A stretch of DNA of 64,000 nt from Streptomyces violaceoruber (GCF_033406955.1 NZ_CP137734.1:4216001-4280000), one strand, 5' to 3'; positions 16,895 to 26,705 are shown, numbered from the stretch's first letter. Program-made: numbers and translations. The notes: generated by a model from the sequence alone, not told the origin.

Positions 16895-19258
16895 GTGGCC
16901 GAGGCGGCAGACTTCCAGGGGACCAGTGCCTCACCTGCCCGCCGGTGGCTCCGGCGCACCACGGCGCTGCTCGCCGGGGCGCCGCTGCTGGCCGGTCTGG
17001 TCCAGCTGCCCGCCGCCGGCTCGGCGCACGCCGAAGAGGCGACCGCGGCCCTGGCCGACTCCGACTCGGGCTCGGTGGCCGTGGCCGTCGACTCGCTCAC
17101 CCCCTCCGCGCCCACGGACGGGGACACGGTGACCGTGTCGGGCACCGTGACCAACCACGGCAAGCGGACCGTCACCGACGCCCACGTGGGCCTGCGCGTG
17201 GGCCCACCGCTCGACACCCGCTCGTCCGTCGACGCGATCGCCAAGGACAGCGACGATCTCCAGGGCTCCATCTCCCCGGAGATCGACAACAAGTACACGG
17301 AGAAGTTCTCCAAGCTCACTCCCGGCGTGGCGGAGCACTTCAACATCTCGGTGCCGGTCGACGAGCTGAACCTCGGCAACGACGGCGTCTACGAATTCGC
17401 GGTCTCGCTGTCCGGGGAGACCTCCGCGCAGCCGTGGGAGCAGATCCTCGGCATCCGGCGGACCTTCCTGCCCTGGCAGCCCGACGAGGCCGACACCAAG
17501 ACCAAGACCACGGCGCTGTGGCCACTCGTCTCGACGACGCACATGGCCGCCGAAACGGGACCGAACGAGGAGCAGACCCCGGTCTTCCTCAATGACGACC
17601 TGGCGAAGGAGATCTCCCCCGGCGGCCGCCTGAACCAGATGGTGACGCTGGGCAAGGACCTCGACGTCACCTGGGTGGTCGACCCGGACCTGCTGGCCTC
17701 CGTCGACGCGATGACGGGCAGCTACCGCGTCCGGGACGGGGACCAGACCACCGCCGGCACCCACCAGACGGTCGCCAAGCAGTGGCTCGCCGACCTGCAG
17801 GACGCGGTGGCCGACGAGGAGGTCGTCGCCCTCCCCTTCGCCGACCCCGACCTGGCTTCCCTCGCCCACAACGGCACGGACGTCACCGGCTCGCTGAGTC
17901 AGCTCAAGGAGGCGACGGACGTCGTCGCCAACACCGTCGAGCCGATCCTCCACGTCAGGCCGAGCACCGAGTTCGCCTGGCCCGTGGAAGGCGCCGTCGA
18001 CCGGTCGATCGTCAAGGTCGCCACCTCCGCGGGCGCCGACAAGGTGATCGCGCGCAGCGACAGCCTCCAGGAGACCGACGCCCTGCCGTACACACCGTCC
18101 GCCGCCCGCCCCATCGGTGGCGGCACCACGGCGGTGGTGGCCGACGCCCGGATGTCCACGGCGTTCGAGGGCGACCTGACGACGGCGTCCGCGTCCACGC
18201 TCGCCGTGCAGCGCTTCCTCGCCCAGAGCCTGGGCCTGGGCCTGCAGACCGACAAGCAGCGCAGCATGGTCATCGCTCCGCAGCGCACGCCCTCCGGGAG
18301 CCAGGCGCGCGCGATGGCCGAAGGGCTGCGGGCCCTTCAGAGCGGCACGTGGTCCCAGTCCCAGAAGCTGGCGGCGGCCGCCGCGGCCAAGCCGGATCCG
18401 GACGCCGCCACCAAGGTCCCGGGCATCTCTTCCTACCCTTCGGCGCTGCGCAAGAAGGAGCTGCCCCGGTCGGCGTTCGTGGAGAGCGCGCGGACGCAGG
18501 ACGCGCTGGACAGCTTCAAGGTCGTGCTCTCGGACCCGTCCCGGGTGGTGACCCCCTTCGGACGCGCCCTGAACCGGGAGCTGTCCGTGTCGTGGCGCGG
18601 CCGGGCCGCCGAGGCGGAGTCGTTCCGCGCCGGAGTGAAGTCGTACCTCGACGGGCTGACCGGCCGGGTCAGACTGATCGACAAGTCGGAGACGAAGCTC
18701 TCCGGCCGCAGCGCCACCATCCCGGTGACGGTGCAGAACAACCTGGTCCAGGACGTCGGCCCCCTGGTCCTGCGGCTCACCTCGACGAACCCGACCCGCC
18801 TCGAGATCGACGGCGCCCGCTACGAGGAGCAGCCGATCTCGGTCTCCGGCGGCCACAGCCAGTCGGTGAAGTTCACCACGTCAGCCAATGCCAACGGCCG
18901 GGCGACGGTGATCGCCCAGCTGTACACGACGGACGGGCGGCCGTACGGCAAGCCGGTCACCTTCGACGTGAAGGTCACCGAGATCACGGCCACCGTGATG
19001 CTCGTCATCGGAGGCGGTGTCCTGCTGCTCGTCCTCGCCGGCTTCCGGATGTACACGCAGCGCAAGCGCGCTGCGGCCCGTGCCGCCGAGAAGGCGGAGC
19101 CGGGCGAGGACCGCGCGGAGGGCGACGAGGGTGATTCCGGAGAGTCGCAGGCTTCGGAGAACGCCGACGACTCTCCGGAGCAGCCGAGTGACCCGACACC
19201 GGACACCGCAGCGGAAAGCGACGACCCGTCCGGCACGGGTGAGAGAGTGGACCGTTGA
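16895..19258 (+). CDS. Large secreted membrane-anchored DUF6049-type protein
   Basis: The 787-residue protein starts at a GTG behind GAGGGACGGG. A basic region and hydrophobic stretch near residues 15-42, ending in AHAEE, look like a signal peptide. The extracellular part begins with an Ig-like module (VDSLTPSAPTDGDTVTVSG) and ends with another before a transmembrane segment at about 700-722. The tail is highly acidic (Glu/Asp/Ser). It sits immediately upstream of murJ with 44 bases between, an arrangement kept in Streptomyces. A role in cell-wall assembly is an inference from that neighbourhood only. Confidence 0.8.
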   Translation: MAEAADFQGTSASPARRWLRRTTALLAGAPLLAGLVQLPAAGSAHAEEATAALADSDSGSVAVAVDSLTPSAPTDGDTVTVSGTVTNHGKRTVTDAHVGLRVGPPLDTRSSVDAIAKDSDDLQGSISPEIDNKYTEKFSKLTPGVAEHFNISVPVDELNLGNDGVYEFAVSLSGETSAQPWEQILGIRRTFLPWQPDEADTKTKTTALWPLVSTTHMAAETGPNEEQTPVFLNDDLAKEISPGGRLNQMVTLGKDLDVTWVVDPDLLASVDAMTGSYRVRDGDQTTAGTHQTVAKQWLADLQDAVADEEVVALPFADPDLASLAHNGTDVTGSLSQLKEATDVVANTVEPILHVRPSTEFAWPVEGAVDRSIVKVATSAGADKVIARSDSLQETDALPYTPSAARPIGGGTTAVVADARMSTAFEGDLTTASASTLAVQRFLAQSLGLGLQTDKQRSMVIAPQRTPSGSQARAMAEGLRALQSGTWSQSQKLAAAAAAKPDPDAATKVPGISSYPSALRKKELPRSAFVESARTQDALDSFKVVLSDPSRVVTPFGRALNRELSVSWRGRAAEAESFRAGVKSYLDGLTGRVRLIDKSETKLSGRSATIPVTVQNNLVQDVGPLVLRLTSTNPTRLEIDGARYEEQPISVSGGHSQSVKFTTSANANGRATVIAQLYTTDGRPYGKPVTFDVKVTEITATVMLVIGGGVLLLVLAGFRMYTQRKRAAARAAEKAEPGEDRAEGDEGDSGESQASENADDSPEQPSDPTPDTAAESDDPSGTGERVDR

Positions 19259-19302
19259 GGATGTCGTGGCCGGTCGGCCCGGGACGATGAGGTGGGGTAA
19301 CC

Positions 19303-21738
19303 ATGAACGCGCCGTACGACGGTGACCGCGGTCAGGCCGCGGACGGCTCGGGTCACCCCCAGGGCCCGCCGCCGGACCCCGGCCAGACGCCGCCGCAGCC
19401 GCCCGCGGACATGTACCTCCAGGACGCCTACGACCAGGATCCCTACCGGGCCCAGGACCTCTCCGCCCAGGATCCGGTCTCCGAGGCGCTCTACGACCGC
19501 GCCGCGCACCCCCCGCCGCCCCCGGGCACGTACCCGCCGCAGCAGCCGCTGTACTCCCAGCCCTCCCAGTCGCCCTATGCCCCCGATCCCCGGGTGTGGG
19601 CCCAGACGCCCGCCCCGGAGCCGGAGGGACCGACGCAGTACCTGCCGTACGGCGACGACCCTCGGACCACCCAGTTCGTGGGCGTGGACGACCTGGTCGG
19701 CCAGGCCGGAGACCAGCGTCACGAGCCGGACGCCTTCGCGCACCTGTTCCGCGACCAGCAGCAGGGCGGCGGCCACCCCTCGTACGACGACCAGGCCGCC
19801 GTACCCGCACCCGCACCCGCACCGGGGCCGTACGGCGGGGCGGCGGGGCCGGGCCAGTACGGCGCGCCACCACCACCGCCGCCGGGCCAGTACGGCGGGC
19901 ACCAGGGGCCCGATCCGTACGGGAACGCTCAGACACACGGTCAGTACGGCGGCTCCGCCCAGTACGGCGGCTCCGCTGCGACGCCCGGGCAGCACGCGGC
20001 GCCCGCACCCGGCCAGTACGCGGTGGCTCCCTCACCCGAGGCGGCCGAGGCTCCCCTCCAGGAGCCCGAGCCCGCGCCCGCGGCCAGCCAGGCCGCGCCC
20101 AAGAAGGGCGGGCGCGCGGGGGGTCTGCTGAAGTCGAGCGCCGTGATGGCGGCCGGCACGATGGTGTCGCGGCTGACCGGGTTCGTCCGGTCGGCGCTGA
20201 TCGTCTCGGCTCTCGGCGTCGGTCTGCTCGGCGACACGTTCCAGGTCGCCTACCAGCTGCCCACGATGATCTACATCCTCACCGTCGGCGGCGGTCTCAA
20301 CTCGGTCTTCGTGCCGCAGCTCGTCCGAGCCATGAAGGACGACGAGGACGGGGGCGAGGCCTTCGCCAACCGCCTCCTGACCCTCGTCATGGTCGCGCTG
20401 GGCGCGCTGACAGTCATCACGGTCTTCGCCGCGCCCCTGCTGATCCGGCTCCTGTCCAACCCCGTCGCCAGTGACCCGGCCGCCAACGAGGTCGGTATCA
20501 CCTTCGTCCGCTACTTCCTGCCGTCCATCTTCTTCATGGGCCTGCACGTGGTGATGGGGCAGGTCCTCAACGCCCGCGGCAGGTTCGGCGCGATGATGTG
20601 GACCCCGGTCCTGAACAACATCGTCATCATCGTGACCCTCGGCCTGTTCATCTGGGTCTACGGCACCGCGGAAACCTCGGGCATGAAGGTGACGAGCATC
20701 CCGCCGGAGGGCGAGCGTCTGCTCGGCATCGGGGTGCTGCTGGGACTCATCGTGCAGTCCCTGGCCATGATCCCGTACCTGCGGGAGACGGGTTTCCGGC
20801 TCCGGCTGCGCTTCGACTGGAGGGGGCACGGGCTCGGCAAGGCCATCACCCTCGCCAAGTGGACGGTCCTGTTCGTCCTGGCCAACCAGGCGGGCGCCAT
20901 GATCGTCATCCAGCTCTCCACCGCTGCGGGCAAGGCCTCACCCGTCGACGGCACCGGCTTCGCGGCCTACGCCAACGCACAGCTGATCTGGGGCCTGCCG
21001 CAGGCCATCATCACCGTCTCGCTGATGGCCGCCCTGCTGCCCCGGATCTCCCGCTCGGCGTCCGAGGAGGACGGGGGAGCGGTCCGGGACGACATTTCCC
21101 AGGGCCTGCGCACGACAGCCGTGGCCATCGTTCCCGTCTCCTTCGGCTTCGTCGCGCTGGGCATCCCGATGTGCACGCTCATGTTCGGCTCCTCGGGCAC
21201 CAGCGAAGCCACCAACATGGGCTACATGCTGATGGCCTTCGGTCTCGGCCTCATCCCGTACTCCGTGCAGTACGTCGTCCTGCGCGCCTTCTACGCCTAC
21301 GAGGACACCCGCACGCCCTTCTACAACACCGTCATCGTGGCCGTGGTCAACGCCGCCGCCTCGGGCCTGTGTTACCTCCTGCTGCCCTCGCGCTGGGCCG
21401 TCGTCGGCATGGCCGCCTCCTACGGCCTGGCCTATGTGATCGGCGTGGGCATCGCCTGGCGCAGGCTGCGCAAGCGGCTCGGCGGGGACCTGGACGGCGC
21501 ACGGGTGCTGCGCACGTACGCCCGGCTGTGCATCGCGTCCGTCCCGGCCGCCCTGATCGGTGGCGCCGCCTGCTACGCGATCAGCCGCTCGCTCGGCCAG
21601 GGCGTCGTGGGATCGTTGGCCGCGCTGCTGGCCGGAGGAGTGCTCCTGTTCGGTGTCTTCTTCGTCGCCGCCCGCCGCATGCGCATCGAAGAGGTCAACT
21701 CTCTGGTCGGCATGGTGCGCGGACGCCTGGGACGCTGA
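19303..21738 (+). CDS. murJ: MurJ lipid II flippase with long disordered N-terminus
   Basis: MurJ flips lipid II across the membrane for peptidoglycan synthesis. The 811-residue protein has an N-terminal 270 residues that are low complexity, rich in Pro, Gln, Tyr and Gly (repeated GQYGG elements). The MOP-superfamily membrane core then starts at GLLKSSAVMAAGTMVSRLTGFVR and has about 14 segments. Enterobacterial MurJ is only about 510 residues. ATG 19303 follows GAGGTGGGG. The next gene is a pseudokinase, matching domains that are fused to MviN in mycobacteria. Confidence 0.93.
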   Translation: MNAPYDGDRGQAADGSGHPQGPPPDPGQTPPQPPADMYLQDAYDQDPYRAQDLSAQDPVSEALYDRAAHPPPPPGTYPPQQPLYSQPSQSPYAPDPRVWAQTPAPEPEGPTQYLPYGDDPRTTQFVGVDDLVGQAGDQRHEPDAFAHLFRDQQQGGGHPSYDDQAAVPAPAPAPGPYGGAAGPGQYGAPPPPPPGQYGGHQGPDPYGNAQTHGQYGGSAQYGGSAATPGQHAAPAPGQYAVAPSPEAAEAPLQEPEPAPAASQAAPKKGGRAGGLLKSSAVMAAGTMVSRLTGFVRSALIVSALGVGLLGDTFQVAYQLPTMIYILTVGGGLNSVFVPQLVRAMKDDEDGGEAFANRLLTLVMVALGALTVITVFAAPLLIRLLSNPVASDPAANEVGITFVRYFLPSIFFMGLHVVMGQVLNARGRFGAMMWTPVLNNIVIIVTLGLFIWVYGTAETSGMKVTSIPPEGERLLGIGVLLGLIVQSLAMIPYLRETGFRLRLRFDWRGHGLGKAITLAKWTVLFVLANQAGAMIVIQLSTAAGKASPVDGTGFAAYANAQLIWGLPQAIITVSLMAALLPRISRSASEEDGGAVRDDISQGLRTTAVAIVPVSFGFVALGIPMCTLMFGSSGTSEATNMGYMLMAFGLGLIPYSVQYVVLRAFYAYEDTRTPFYNTVIVAVVNAAASGLCYLLLPSRWAVVGMAASYGLAYVIGVGIAWRRLRKRLGGDLDGARVLRTYARLCIASVPAALIGGAACYAISRSLGQGVVGSLAALLAGGVLLFGVFFVAARRMRIEEVNSLVGMVRGRLGR

Positions 21739-21877
21739 GACCCGGGGTAGGCGCACAACCATCGTCCGCCGCTGTGTGTCGTGCTTAGCGGCGGACTGTG
21801 GGCACAATTGGGTTCGGCGTCGGACGCGCGGATCGGAAGTCGGCCGACGCGCACGGAATGGGGAGGCAGGAACGACG

Positions 21878-23569
21878 GTGGCGGAACGGAGCACAGCTGC
21901 CGTCGACGTGGCAGACACCAGCGGCGATGAGCCGCTGACCGCACAGGCGGACCAGTCCACGGCCGACGGGGTGGCCAACAACCGGGAGCGGGACACGGAC
22001 AGCGACGAGGCACAGGGGAACCCCACGAGCGAGGAACCCGGCAAGACCTCGCCACCCGAACTGCACAGCGGGCACAAGCTCGCCAGACGCTACCGCCTCG
22101 AGGAGTGCGTCACCCGTCTGGACGGCTTCAGCAGTTGGCGGGCCGTCGACGAGAAGCTGCGCCGCGCCGTCGGAGTCCACCTCCTCCCCGCGGACCACGC
22201 GCGCGCCCGGTCCGTGCTGGCCGCGGCGCGCTCCTCCGCCCTGCTCGGCGATCCCCGTTTCGTCCAGGTACTGGACGCCGTCGAGGACAACGACCTCGTC
22301 TACGTCGTGCACGAGTGGCTCCCGGACGCCACCGAGCTGACCGCTCTCCTCGCCGCCGGGCCGCTGGAGGTGTACGACGCCTACCAGATGGTCAGTCAGG
22401 TCGCGTCGGCCATGGCGGCCGCGCACCGGGAGGGCCTCGCCCATCTTCGTCTGAGCCCCAACGCGGTGCTGCGTACGTCGACGGGCCAGTGGCGGATCCG
22501 CGGGCTGGCCGTCAACGCCGCACTGCGCGGCATCAGTTCCGACACTCCGCAGCGCACCGACACCGAGGCCATCGGAGCCCTGCTGTACGCCACGCTCACC
22601 CAGCGCTGGCCGTACGAGAGCGACGCGCACGGTCTGGCAGGTCTGCCCAAGGACATCGGGCTGATCCCGCCGGACCAGGTACGCGCCGGCGTCCACCGCG
22701 GCCTGTCCGAACTGGCGATGCGGGCGCTCGCCAACGACGGTGCCACCGCTTCCCGGCACGAGTCCCCGTGCACCACGCCGGAGGAACTGGTGAAGGCGAT
22801 CGGCGAGATGCCGCGCATCCGCCCGCCGGAGCCGGCGTACACCGCACCGCCCCAGTACCAGCGCACGCCCTACCAGCAGGGCGGGTACAGCCGCCCTGCA
22901 CCGCACCCCGGTGTCACTCAGCCCGTACCGACGCCGCCGCCCCCGCTGCAGAGCCGTACCGGCAAGGCCCTGAAGTGGGGGGTGTCGGCCCTGTTGATCG
23001 CCGCGCTCGGCCTCGGCAGTTGGCAGCTCGCGGACGCCCTCATGGAACGGGGCGGCAAGGCCGACGACCCGAACCAGACGCAGACGGTGGACGGCGACAA
23101 CGACAAGAGCCCGAAGGAGCCGGTCAGCCGACCGATCAGCATCGCGGGCGCGCACGACTACGACCCGTTCGGATCAGACGGGTCCGAATACCCGGAGAAC
23201 GTCGGCAAGGCCTACGACGGCGACCCCGGAACCTACTGGCAGACGAGCCACTACGCGAGCGCCGACTTCGGGCGGCTGAAGCCCGGTGTGGGCATCGTGG
23301 TCGACCTCGGCAAAGTGCAACAGGTCGGCAAGGTGGCCCTGACGTTCGGTGGCGACACTTCGGTGGAGCTCCGCTCCGCCGGGGCCACGGACTCGGAGCC
23401 GCAGTCCTTCGAGGGCTACCAGAAGATCGCCGGTGGAAACGGTACGACGGTGGACCTCAAGCCGGACAAGGCGGTGAAGACCCGCTACCTTCTGGTCTGG
23501 CTGACCAAGCTGCCGGTGACGGACGGGCAGTTCCGGGGCCGCGTCGCCGACATCAAGGTGACCAGCTGA
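21878..23569 (+). CDS. Membrane pseudokinase with extracellular galactose-binding-like domain
   Basis: The 563-residue protein has an acidic N-terminus, a protein-kinase fold (about 65-310), a Pro-rich linker, one transmembrane segment (about 365-385) and an extracellular beta-sandwich (about 418-563, AGAHDYDPFGSDGSEYPENV). The kinase lacks catalytic residues: VAIK is GVHLLP, the HRD position reads HLR at 189-191, and the DFG position reads RGL. It should not phosphorylate. GTG 21878 is preceded by GGGAGG. It lies 139 bases after murJ. In Mycobacterium the same modules are fused to MurJ (MviN), where the pseudokinase binds FhaA when phosphorylated; a similar role here is inferred. Confidence 0.85.
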   Translation: MAERSTAAVDVADTSGDEPLTAQADQSTADGVANNRERDTDSDEAQGNPTSEEPGKTSPPELHSGHKLARRYRLEECVTRLDGFSSWRAVDEKLRRAVGVHLLPADHARARSVLAAARSSALLGDPRFVQVLDAVEDNDLVYVVHEWLPDATELTALLAAGPLEVYDAYQMVSQVASAMAAAHREGLAHLRLSPNAVLRTSTGQWRIRGLAVNAALRGISSDTPQRTDTEAIGALLYATLTQRWPYESDAHGLAGLPKDIGLIPPDQVRAGVHRGLSELAMRALANDGATASRHESPCTTPEELVKAIGEMPRIRPPEPAYTAPPQYQRTPYQQGGYSRPAPHPGVTQPVPTPPPPLQSRTGKALKWGVSALLIAALGLGSWQLADALMERGGKADDPNQTQTVDGDNDKSPKEPVSRPISIAGAHDYDPFGSDGSEYPENVGKAYDGDPGTYWQTSHYASADFGRLKPGVGIVVDLGKVQQVGKVALTFGGDTSVELRSAGATDSEPQSFEGYQKIAGGNGTTVDLKPDKAVKTRYLLVWLTKLPVTDGQFRGRVADIKVTS

Positions 23570-23597
23570 CGGCACCTACCGCAGGGAGAGGGGTGTG

Positions 23598-24308
23598 ATG
23601 GCGGGCGGCGCGAGTCATGACGGTGTGACCGACCAGGAGCTGCTCGCCCGCCACGTCGAGGGCGACCCCGACGCCTTCGGTGAGCTTGTGCGCCGTCACC
23701 GCGACCGGCTCTGGGCGGTGGCCCTGCGGACGCTGGGGGACCGTGAGGAGGCCGCCGACGCCGTCCAGGACGCCCTCGTCTCCGCCTACCGGGCCGCCCA
23801 CACCTTCCGCGGGCAGGCGGCCGTCACCACCTGGCTGCACCGGATCACGGTGAACGCCTGTCTGGACCGTGCCCGCAAGGCCGCTTCGCGGAAGACCGCG
23901 CCCGTCGACGACACCGAACGCCTGGAGCAGTTGCTGGAGCCGCACGAGTCGGCCTCCGCTCCCGCGGAGCGCAACGACCTGCACCGCCAGCTACTGGAGG
24001 CCCTGGGTACCTTGCCCGCCGACCAGCGAGCCGCTCTCGTCCTCGTCGACATGCAGGGCTACCCCGTCGCGGAGGCCGCCCGCATCCTCGACGTACCGAC
24101 CGGAACGATCAAGAGCCGCTGTGCCCGGGGCAGAGCCCGGCTCCTTCCGCTGCTCACCCACCTGCGTCCGGACGGCAGCGGGGAGAGCAGGAAGCCCGGC
24201 CCGGAACGGAACCGGACGCACGGGGCATCCGTCCCACCCGCAGCGGGACCGTCGGAAGCAGGGTCGGGCGATTCAACCGCAGTGAAGGGCGGAGGTGGAC
24301 GAGCGTGA
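23598..24308 (+). CDS. sigM: ECF RNA polymerase sigma factor (SigM-like; SigT of S. coelicolor)
   Basis: A 236-residue ECF sigma factor. Region 2 spans about residues 25-95 (DPDAFGELVRRHRDRLWAVA and DAVQDALVSAYR) and region 4 about 125-185 (LPADQRAALVLVDMQGYPVAEAARILDVPTGTIKSR). A 45-residue Pro/Gly-rich tail is extra. ATG 23598 has GGGAGAGG at a good distance; GTG 23595 is the alternative. It overlaps the anti-sigma gene by 4 bases (23305-type GTGA junction at 24305-24308), so the pair is translationally coupled. Automated pipelines call this SigM; as I recall, the S. coelicolor orthologue at this position is named SigT. Confidence 0.9.
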   Translation: MAGGASHDGVTDQELLARHVEGDPDAFGELVRRHRDRLWAVALRTLGDREEAADAVQDALVSAYRAAHTFRGQAAVTTWLHRITVNACLDRARKAASRKTAPVDDTERLEQLLEPHESASAPAERNDLHRQLLEALGTLPADQRAALVLVDMQGYPVAEAARILDVPTGTIKSRCARGRARLLPLLTHLRPDGSGESRKPGPERNRTHGASVPPAAGPSEAGSGDSTAVKGGGGRA

Positions 24309-25174
24309 CGTCGTCGACGACAGACATGACCGGGCACCCGGATGTCGCGGAGATCGCCGACCTCGCCGAAGGCCTCCTCCCGACCACACGGACCACCGAA
24401 GTACGACAGCACCTGGAAAGCTGCGAGCTCTGCGCGGACGTCTACGCCTCGCTCACGGAGATCCAAGGACTGCTCGGCACCCTGCCTGCCCCGGCACCCA
24501 TGCCGGACGACGTGGCCGCCCGAATCGACGCCGCTCTGGCAGCCGAGCCACCGCTGGGGATCGCCGACGGCACACGTGTTTCACGTGAAACATCGACGCA
24601 CGCCGACCGGCCCGCCGGGCACGCCCGCCCCTCCTCCACGGGCCCCGACCGCAAGGACCGCCGGCGAGGCGGGCGACGAAGGATCGCTGTCCTCGGCGCC
24701 GTGGCCGCCGCTGCCGCCATCGGAATCGGCTCGGTCGTGGTCTCCTCCCTCACCGAGGACAGCTCCTCCGGCAACACCGCCCGCGAGCAGCAGACCGCGA
24801 TCGCGGACACCTTCTCCGAGGGCCGGCTCAGGGACAGGGTCACCAACCTCGTCGCGGACGGCAGTGCCGAGAACGGATCCCGCACACCGCGCAGCTTCGG
24901 CATGGAGTCCGAGAACGGTGGCGAGACCGCCGAGAACCATGTCTTCAAGCAGCCGACCGTCCCCGAGTGCATCCGCAAGGGCATCGGCCGCGACGACGCT
25001 GTGATCGCCACGGAGCCGGGCGTCTACAAGGGCAGGGAAGCCTTGCTGGTGGTACTGCCCGACGCCACCAATGACACCCGGGTCACCGCCTACATCGTCG
25101 AGACGGCGTGCGTGGATCAGCCCGCGGTGGGCAAAGCCAAGATCCTTCTCGAGCACTCCTACGCGCGTTCGTAG
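24305..25174 (+). CDS. Membrane anti-sigma factor with zinc-finger motif (RsmA/RstA-like)
   Basis: The 289-residue protein holds the ECF sigma factor inactive at the membrane. Its N-terminal domain has HLESCELC near residue 37, the HxxxCxxC zinc anti-sigma motif. A transmembrane segment follows at about 121-140 (RRIAVLGAVAAAAAIG) and then an extracytoplasmic domain of about 145 residues with two cysteines. GTG 24305 overlaps the sigma-factor stop. A perfect parS site lies inside the coding sequence and is read as VSRET between the zinc domain and the membrane segment. Confidence 0.88.
   Translation: MTSSTTDMTGHPDVAEIADLAEGLLPTTRTTEVRQHLESCELCADVYASLTEIQGLLGTLPAPAPMPDDVAARIDAALAAEPPLGIADGTRVSRETSTHADRPAGHARPSSTGPDRKDRRRGGRRRIAVLGAVAAAAAIGIGSVVVSSLTEDSSSGNTAREQQTAIADTFSEGRLRDRVTNLVADGSAENGSRTPRSFGMESENGGETAENHVFKQPTVPECIRKGIGRDDAVIATEPGVYKGREALLVVLPDATNDTRVTAYIVETACVDQPAVGKAKILLEHSYARS
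24578..24591. other. parS: parS centromere site 5, inside the anti-sigma gene
   Basis: A perfect GTTTCACGTGAAAC within the coding sequence, read in frame as VSRET. Confidence 0.9.
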
Positions 25175-25333
25175 CGGCCCTTCCACCCTCTCGCAAGGCG
25201 AGCTGTGCCCTGCCGCCGTGTGCCCGGGCACAGCGGGAATGCGCGCCCCGTAGGATCCGTTAGGTGGGGTGAGAGTTCCGAGTGCAGCTCCACCCGGCCC
25301 TGAAGACGCAGTCCAGAGACGAGGAATGAAGCC

Positions 25334-26302
25334 GTGAGCGACGTCCGAAACGTGATCATCATCGGCTCCGGGCCCGCCGGCTACACGGCGGCGCTCTACA
25401 CCGCGCGAGCGTCCCTGAAGCCGCTGGTGTTCGAGGGTGCCGTCACCGCGGGCGGAGCGCTGATGAACACCACCGAGGTGGAGAACTTCCCCGGCTTCCA
25501 GGACGGCATCATGGGCCCCGAGCTCATGGACAACATGCGGGCCCAGGCGGAGCGCTTCGGTGCCGAGCTGATCCCGGACGACGTCGTGGCCGTCGACCTC
25601 AGCGGCGAGATCAAGACCGTCACCGACACCGCGGGCACGGTCCACCGGGCCAAGGCCGTGATCGTCACCACCGGCTCCCAGCACCGCAAGCTCGGCCTGC
25701 CGAACGAGGACGCGCTGTCCGGTCGCGGTGTCTCCTGGTGCGCGACCTGTGACGGCTTCTTCTTCAAGGACCAGGACATCGCCGTGATCGGCGGCGGGGA
25801 CACCGCGATGGAGGAGGCCACCTTCCTCTCCCGCTTCGCGAAGTCCGTGACGATCGTCCACCGCCGGGACACCCTGCGCGCCTCCAAGGCGATGCAGGAG
25901 CGTGCCTTCGCCGACCCCAAGATCTCGTTCGTCTGGGACAGCGAGGTCGCCGAGGTCCAGGGCGACCAGAAGCTTGCGGGCCTGAAGCTGCGCAACGTCA
26001 AGACCGGCGAGCTCTCCGATCTGCCGGTGACCGGCCTGTTCATCGCGATCGGCCACGACCCGCGCACCGAGCTCTTCAAGGGCCAGCTGGACCTGGACCC
26101 GGAGGGCTACCTGAAGGTCGACGCGCCCTCGACGCGCACCAACCTGACGGGTGTCTTCGGGGCTGGTGACGTGGTCGACCACACCTACCGACAGGCGATC
26201 ACCGCTGCGGGCACCGGCTGCTCCGCCGCGCTCGACGCCGAGCGCTTCCTCGCCGCCCTCAGCGACGAGGACAAGGCGGAGCCCGAGAAGACCGCCGTCT
26301 GA
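25334..26302 (+). CDS. trxB: Thioredoxin-disulfide reductase
   Basis: This FAD enzyme reduces thioredoxin with NADPH. The 322-residue protein has the FAD motif GSGPAG at 11-16, the redox-active C136-A-T-C139, the NADPH-binding GGGDTAMEE and the C-terminal FAD-contact GVFGAGDV. The length is normal. GTG 25334 follows GACGAGGAA. It is separated from the anti-sigma gene by 159 bases, which probably contain its promoter (a TAGGAT -10-like hexamer is at about 25252). trxA follows after 38 bases. Confidence 0.97.
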   Translation: MSDVRNVIIIGSGPAGYTAALYTARASLKPLVFEGAVTAGGALMNTTEVENFPGFQDGIMGPELMDNMRAQAERFGAELIPDDVVAVDLSGEIKTVTDTAGTVHRAKAVIVTTGSQHRKLGLPNEDALSGRGVSWCATCDGFFFKDQDIAVIGGGDTAMEEATFLSRFAKSVTIVHRRDTLRASKAMQERAFADPKISFVWDSEVAEVQGDQKLAGLKLRNVKTGELSDLPVTGLFIAIGHDPRTELFKGQLDLDPEGYLKVDAPSTRTNLTGVFGAGDVVDHTYRQAITAAGTGCSAALDAERFLAALSDEDKAEPEKTAV

Positions 26303-26340
26303 CCACCCCATCCCCCGCACCAACCAGTTAGGAGCCCGCC

Positions 26341-26673
26341 GTGGCCGGCACCCTGAAGCATGTGACTGACGACTCCTTCGAGCAGGACGTCCTCAAGAGC
26401 GACAAGCCCGTCCTGGTGGACTTCTGGGCCGCCTGGTGCGGTCCGTGCCGCCAGATCGCGCCGTCCCTCGAGGCCATCGCCGCCGAGTACGGCGACAAGA
26501 TCGAGATCGTCAAGCTGAACATCGACGAGAACCCGGGTACGGCCGCCAAGTACGGCGTCATGTCCATCCCGACCCTGAACGTCTACCAGGGTGGCGAGGT
26601 CGCCAAGACCATCGTCGGTGCGAAGCCGAAGGCCGCGATCGTCCGCGACCTCGAGGACTTCATCGCCGACTGA
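26341..26673 (+). CDS. trxA: Thioredoxin
   Basis: A small dithiol carrier that keeps cytoplasmic proteins reduced. The 110-residue protein has the canonical active site W32-C-G-P-C36 in FWAAWCGPC and the cis-proline stretch MSIPTLNVYQGG. GTG 26341 follows TTAGGAG. It lies 38 bases behind trxB and is surely in the same transcript. A strong hairpin follows at 26706. Confidence 0.97.
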   Translation: MAGTLKHVTDDSFEQDVLKSDKPVLVDFWAAWCGPCRQIAPSLEAIAAEYGDKIEIVKLNIDENPGTAAKYGVMSIPTLNVYQGGEVAKTIVGAKPKAAIVRDLEDFIAD

Positions 26674-26688
26674 CGATCGCCGACTGAC

Positions 26689-26702
26689 GTTTCACGTGAA
26701 AC
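26689..26702. other. parS: parS centromere site 6
   Basis: A perfect GTTTCACGTGAAAC between the trxA stop codon and its terminator. Confidence 0.9.
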
Positions 26703-26705
26703 ACG

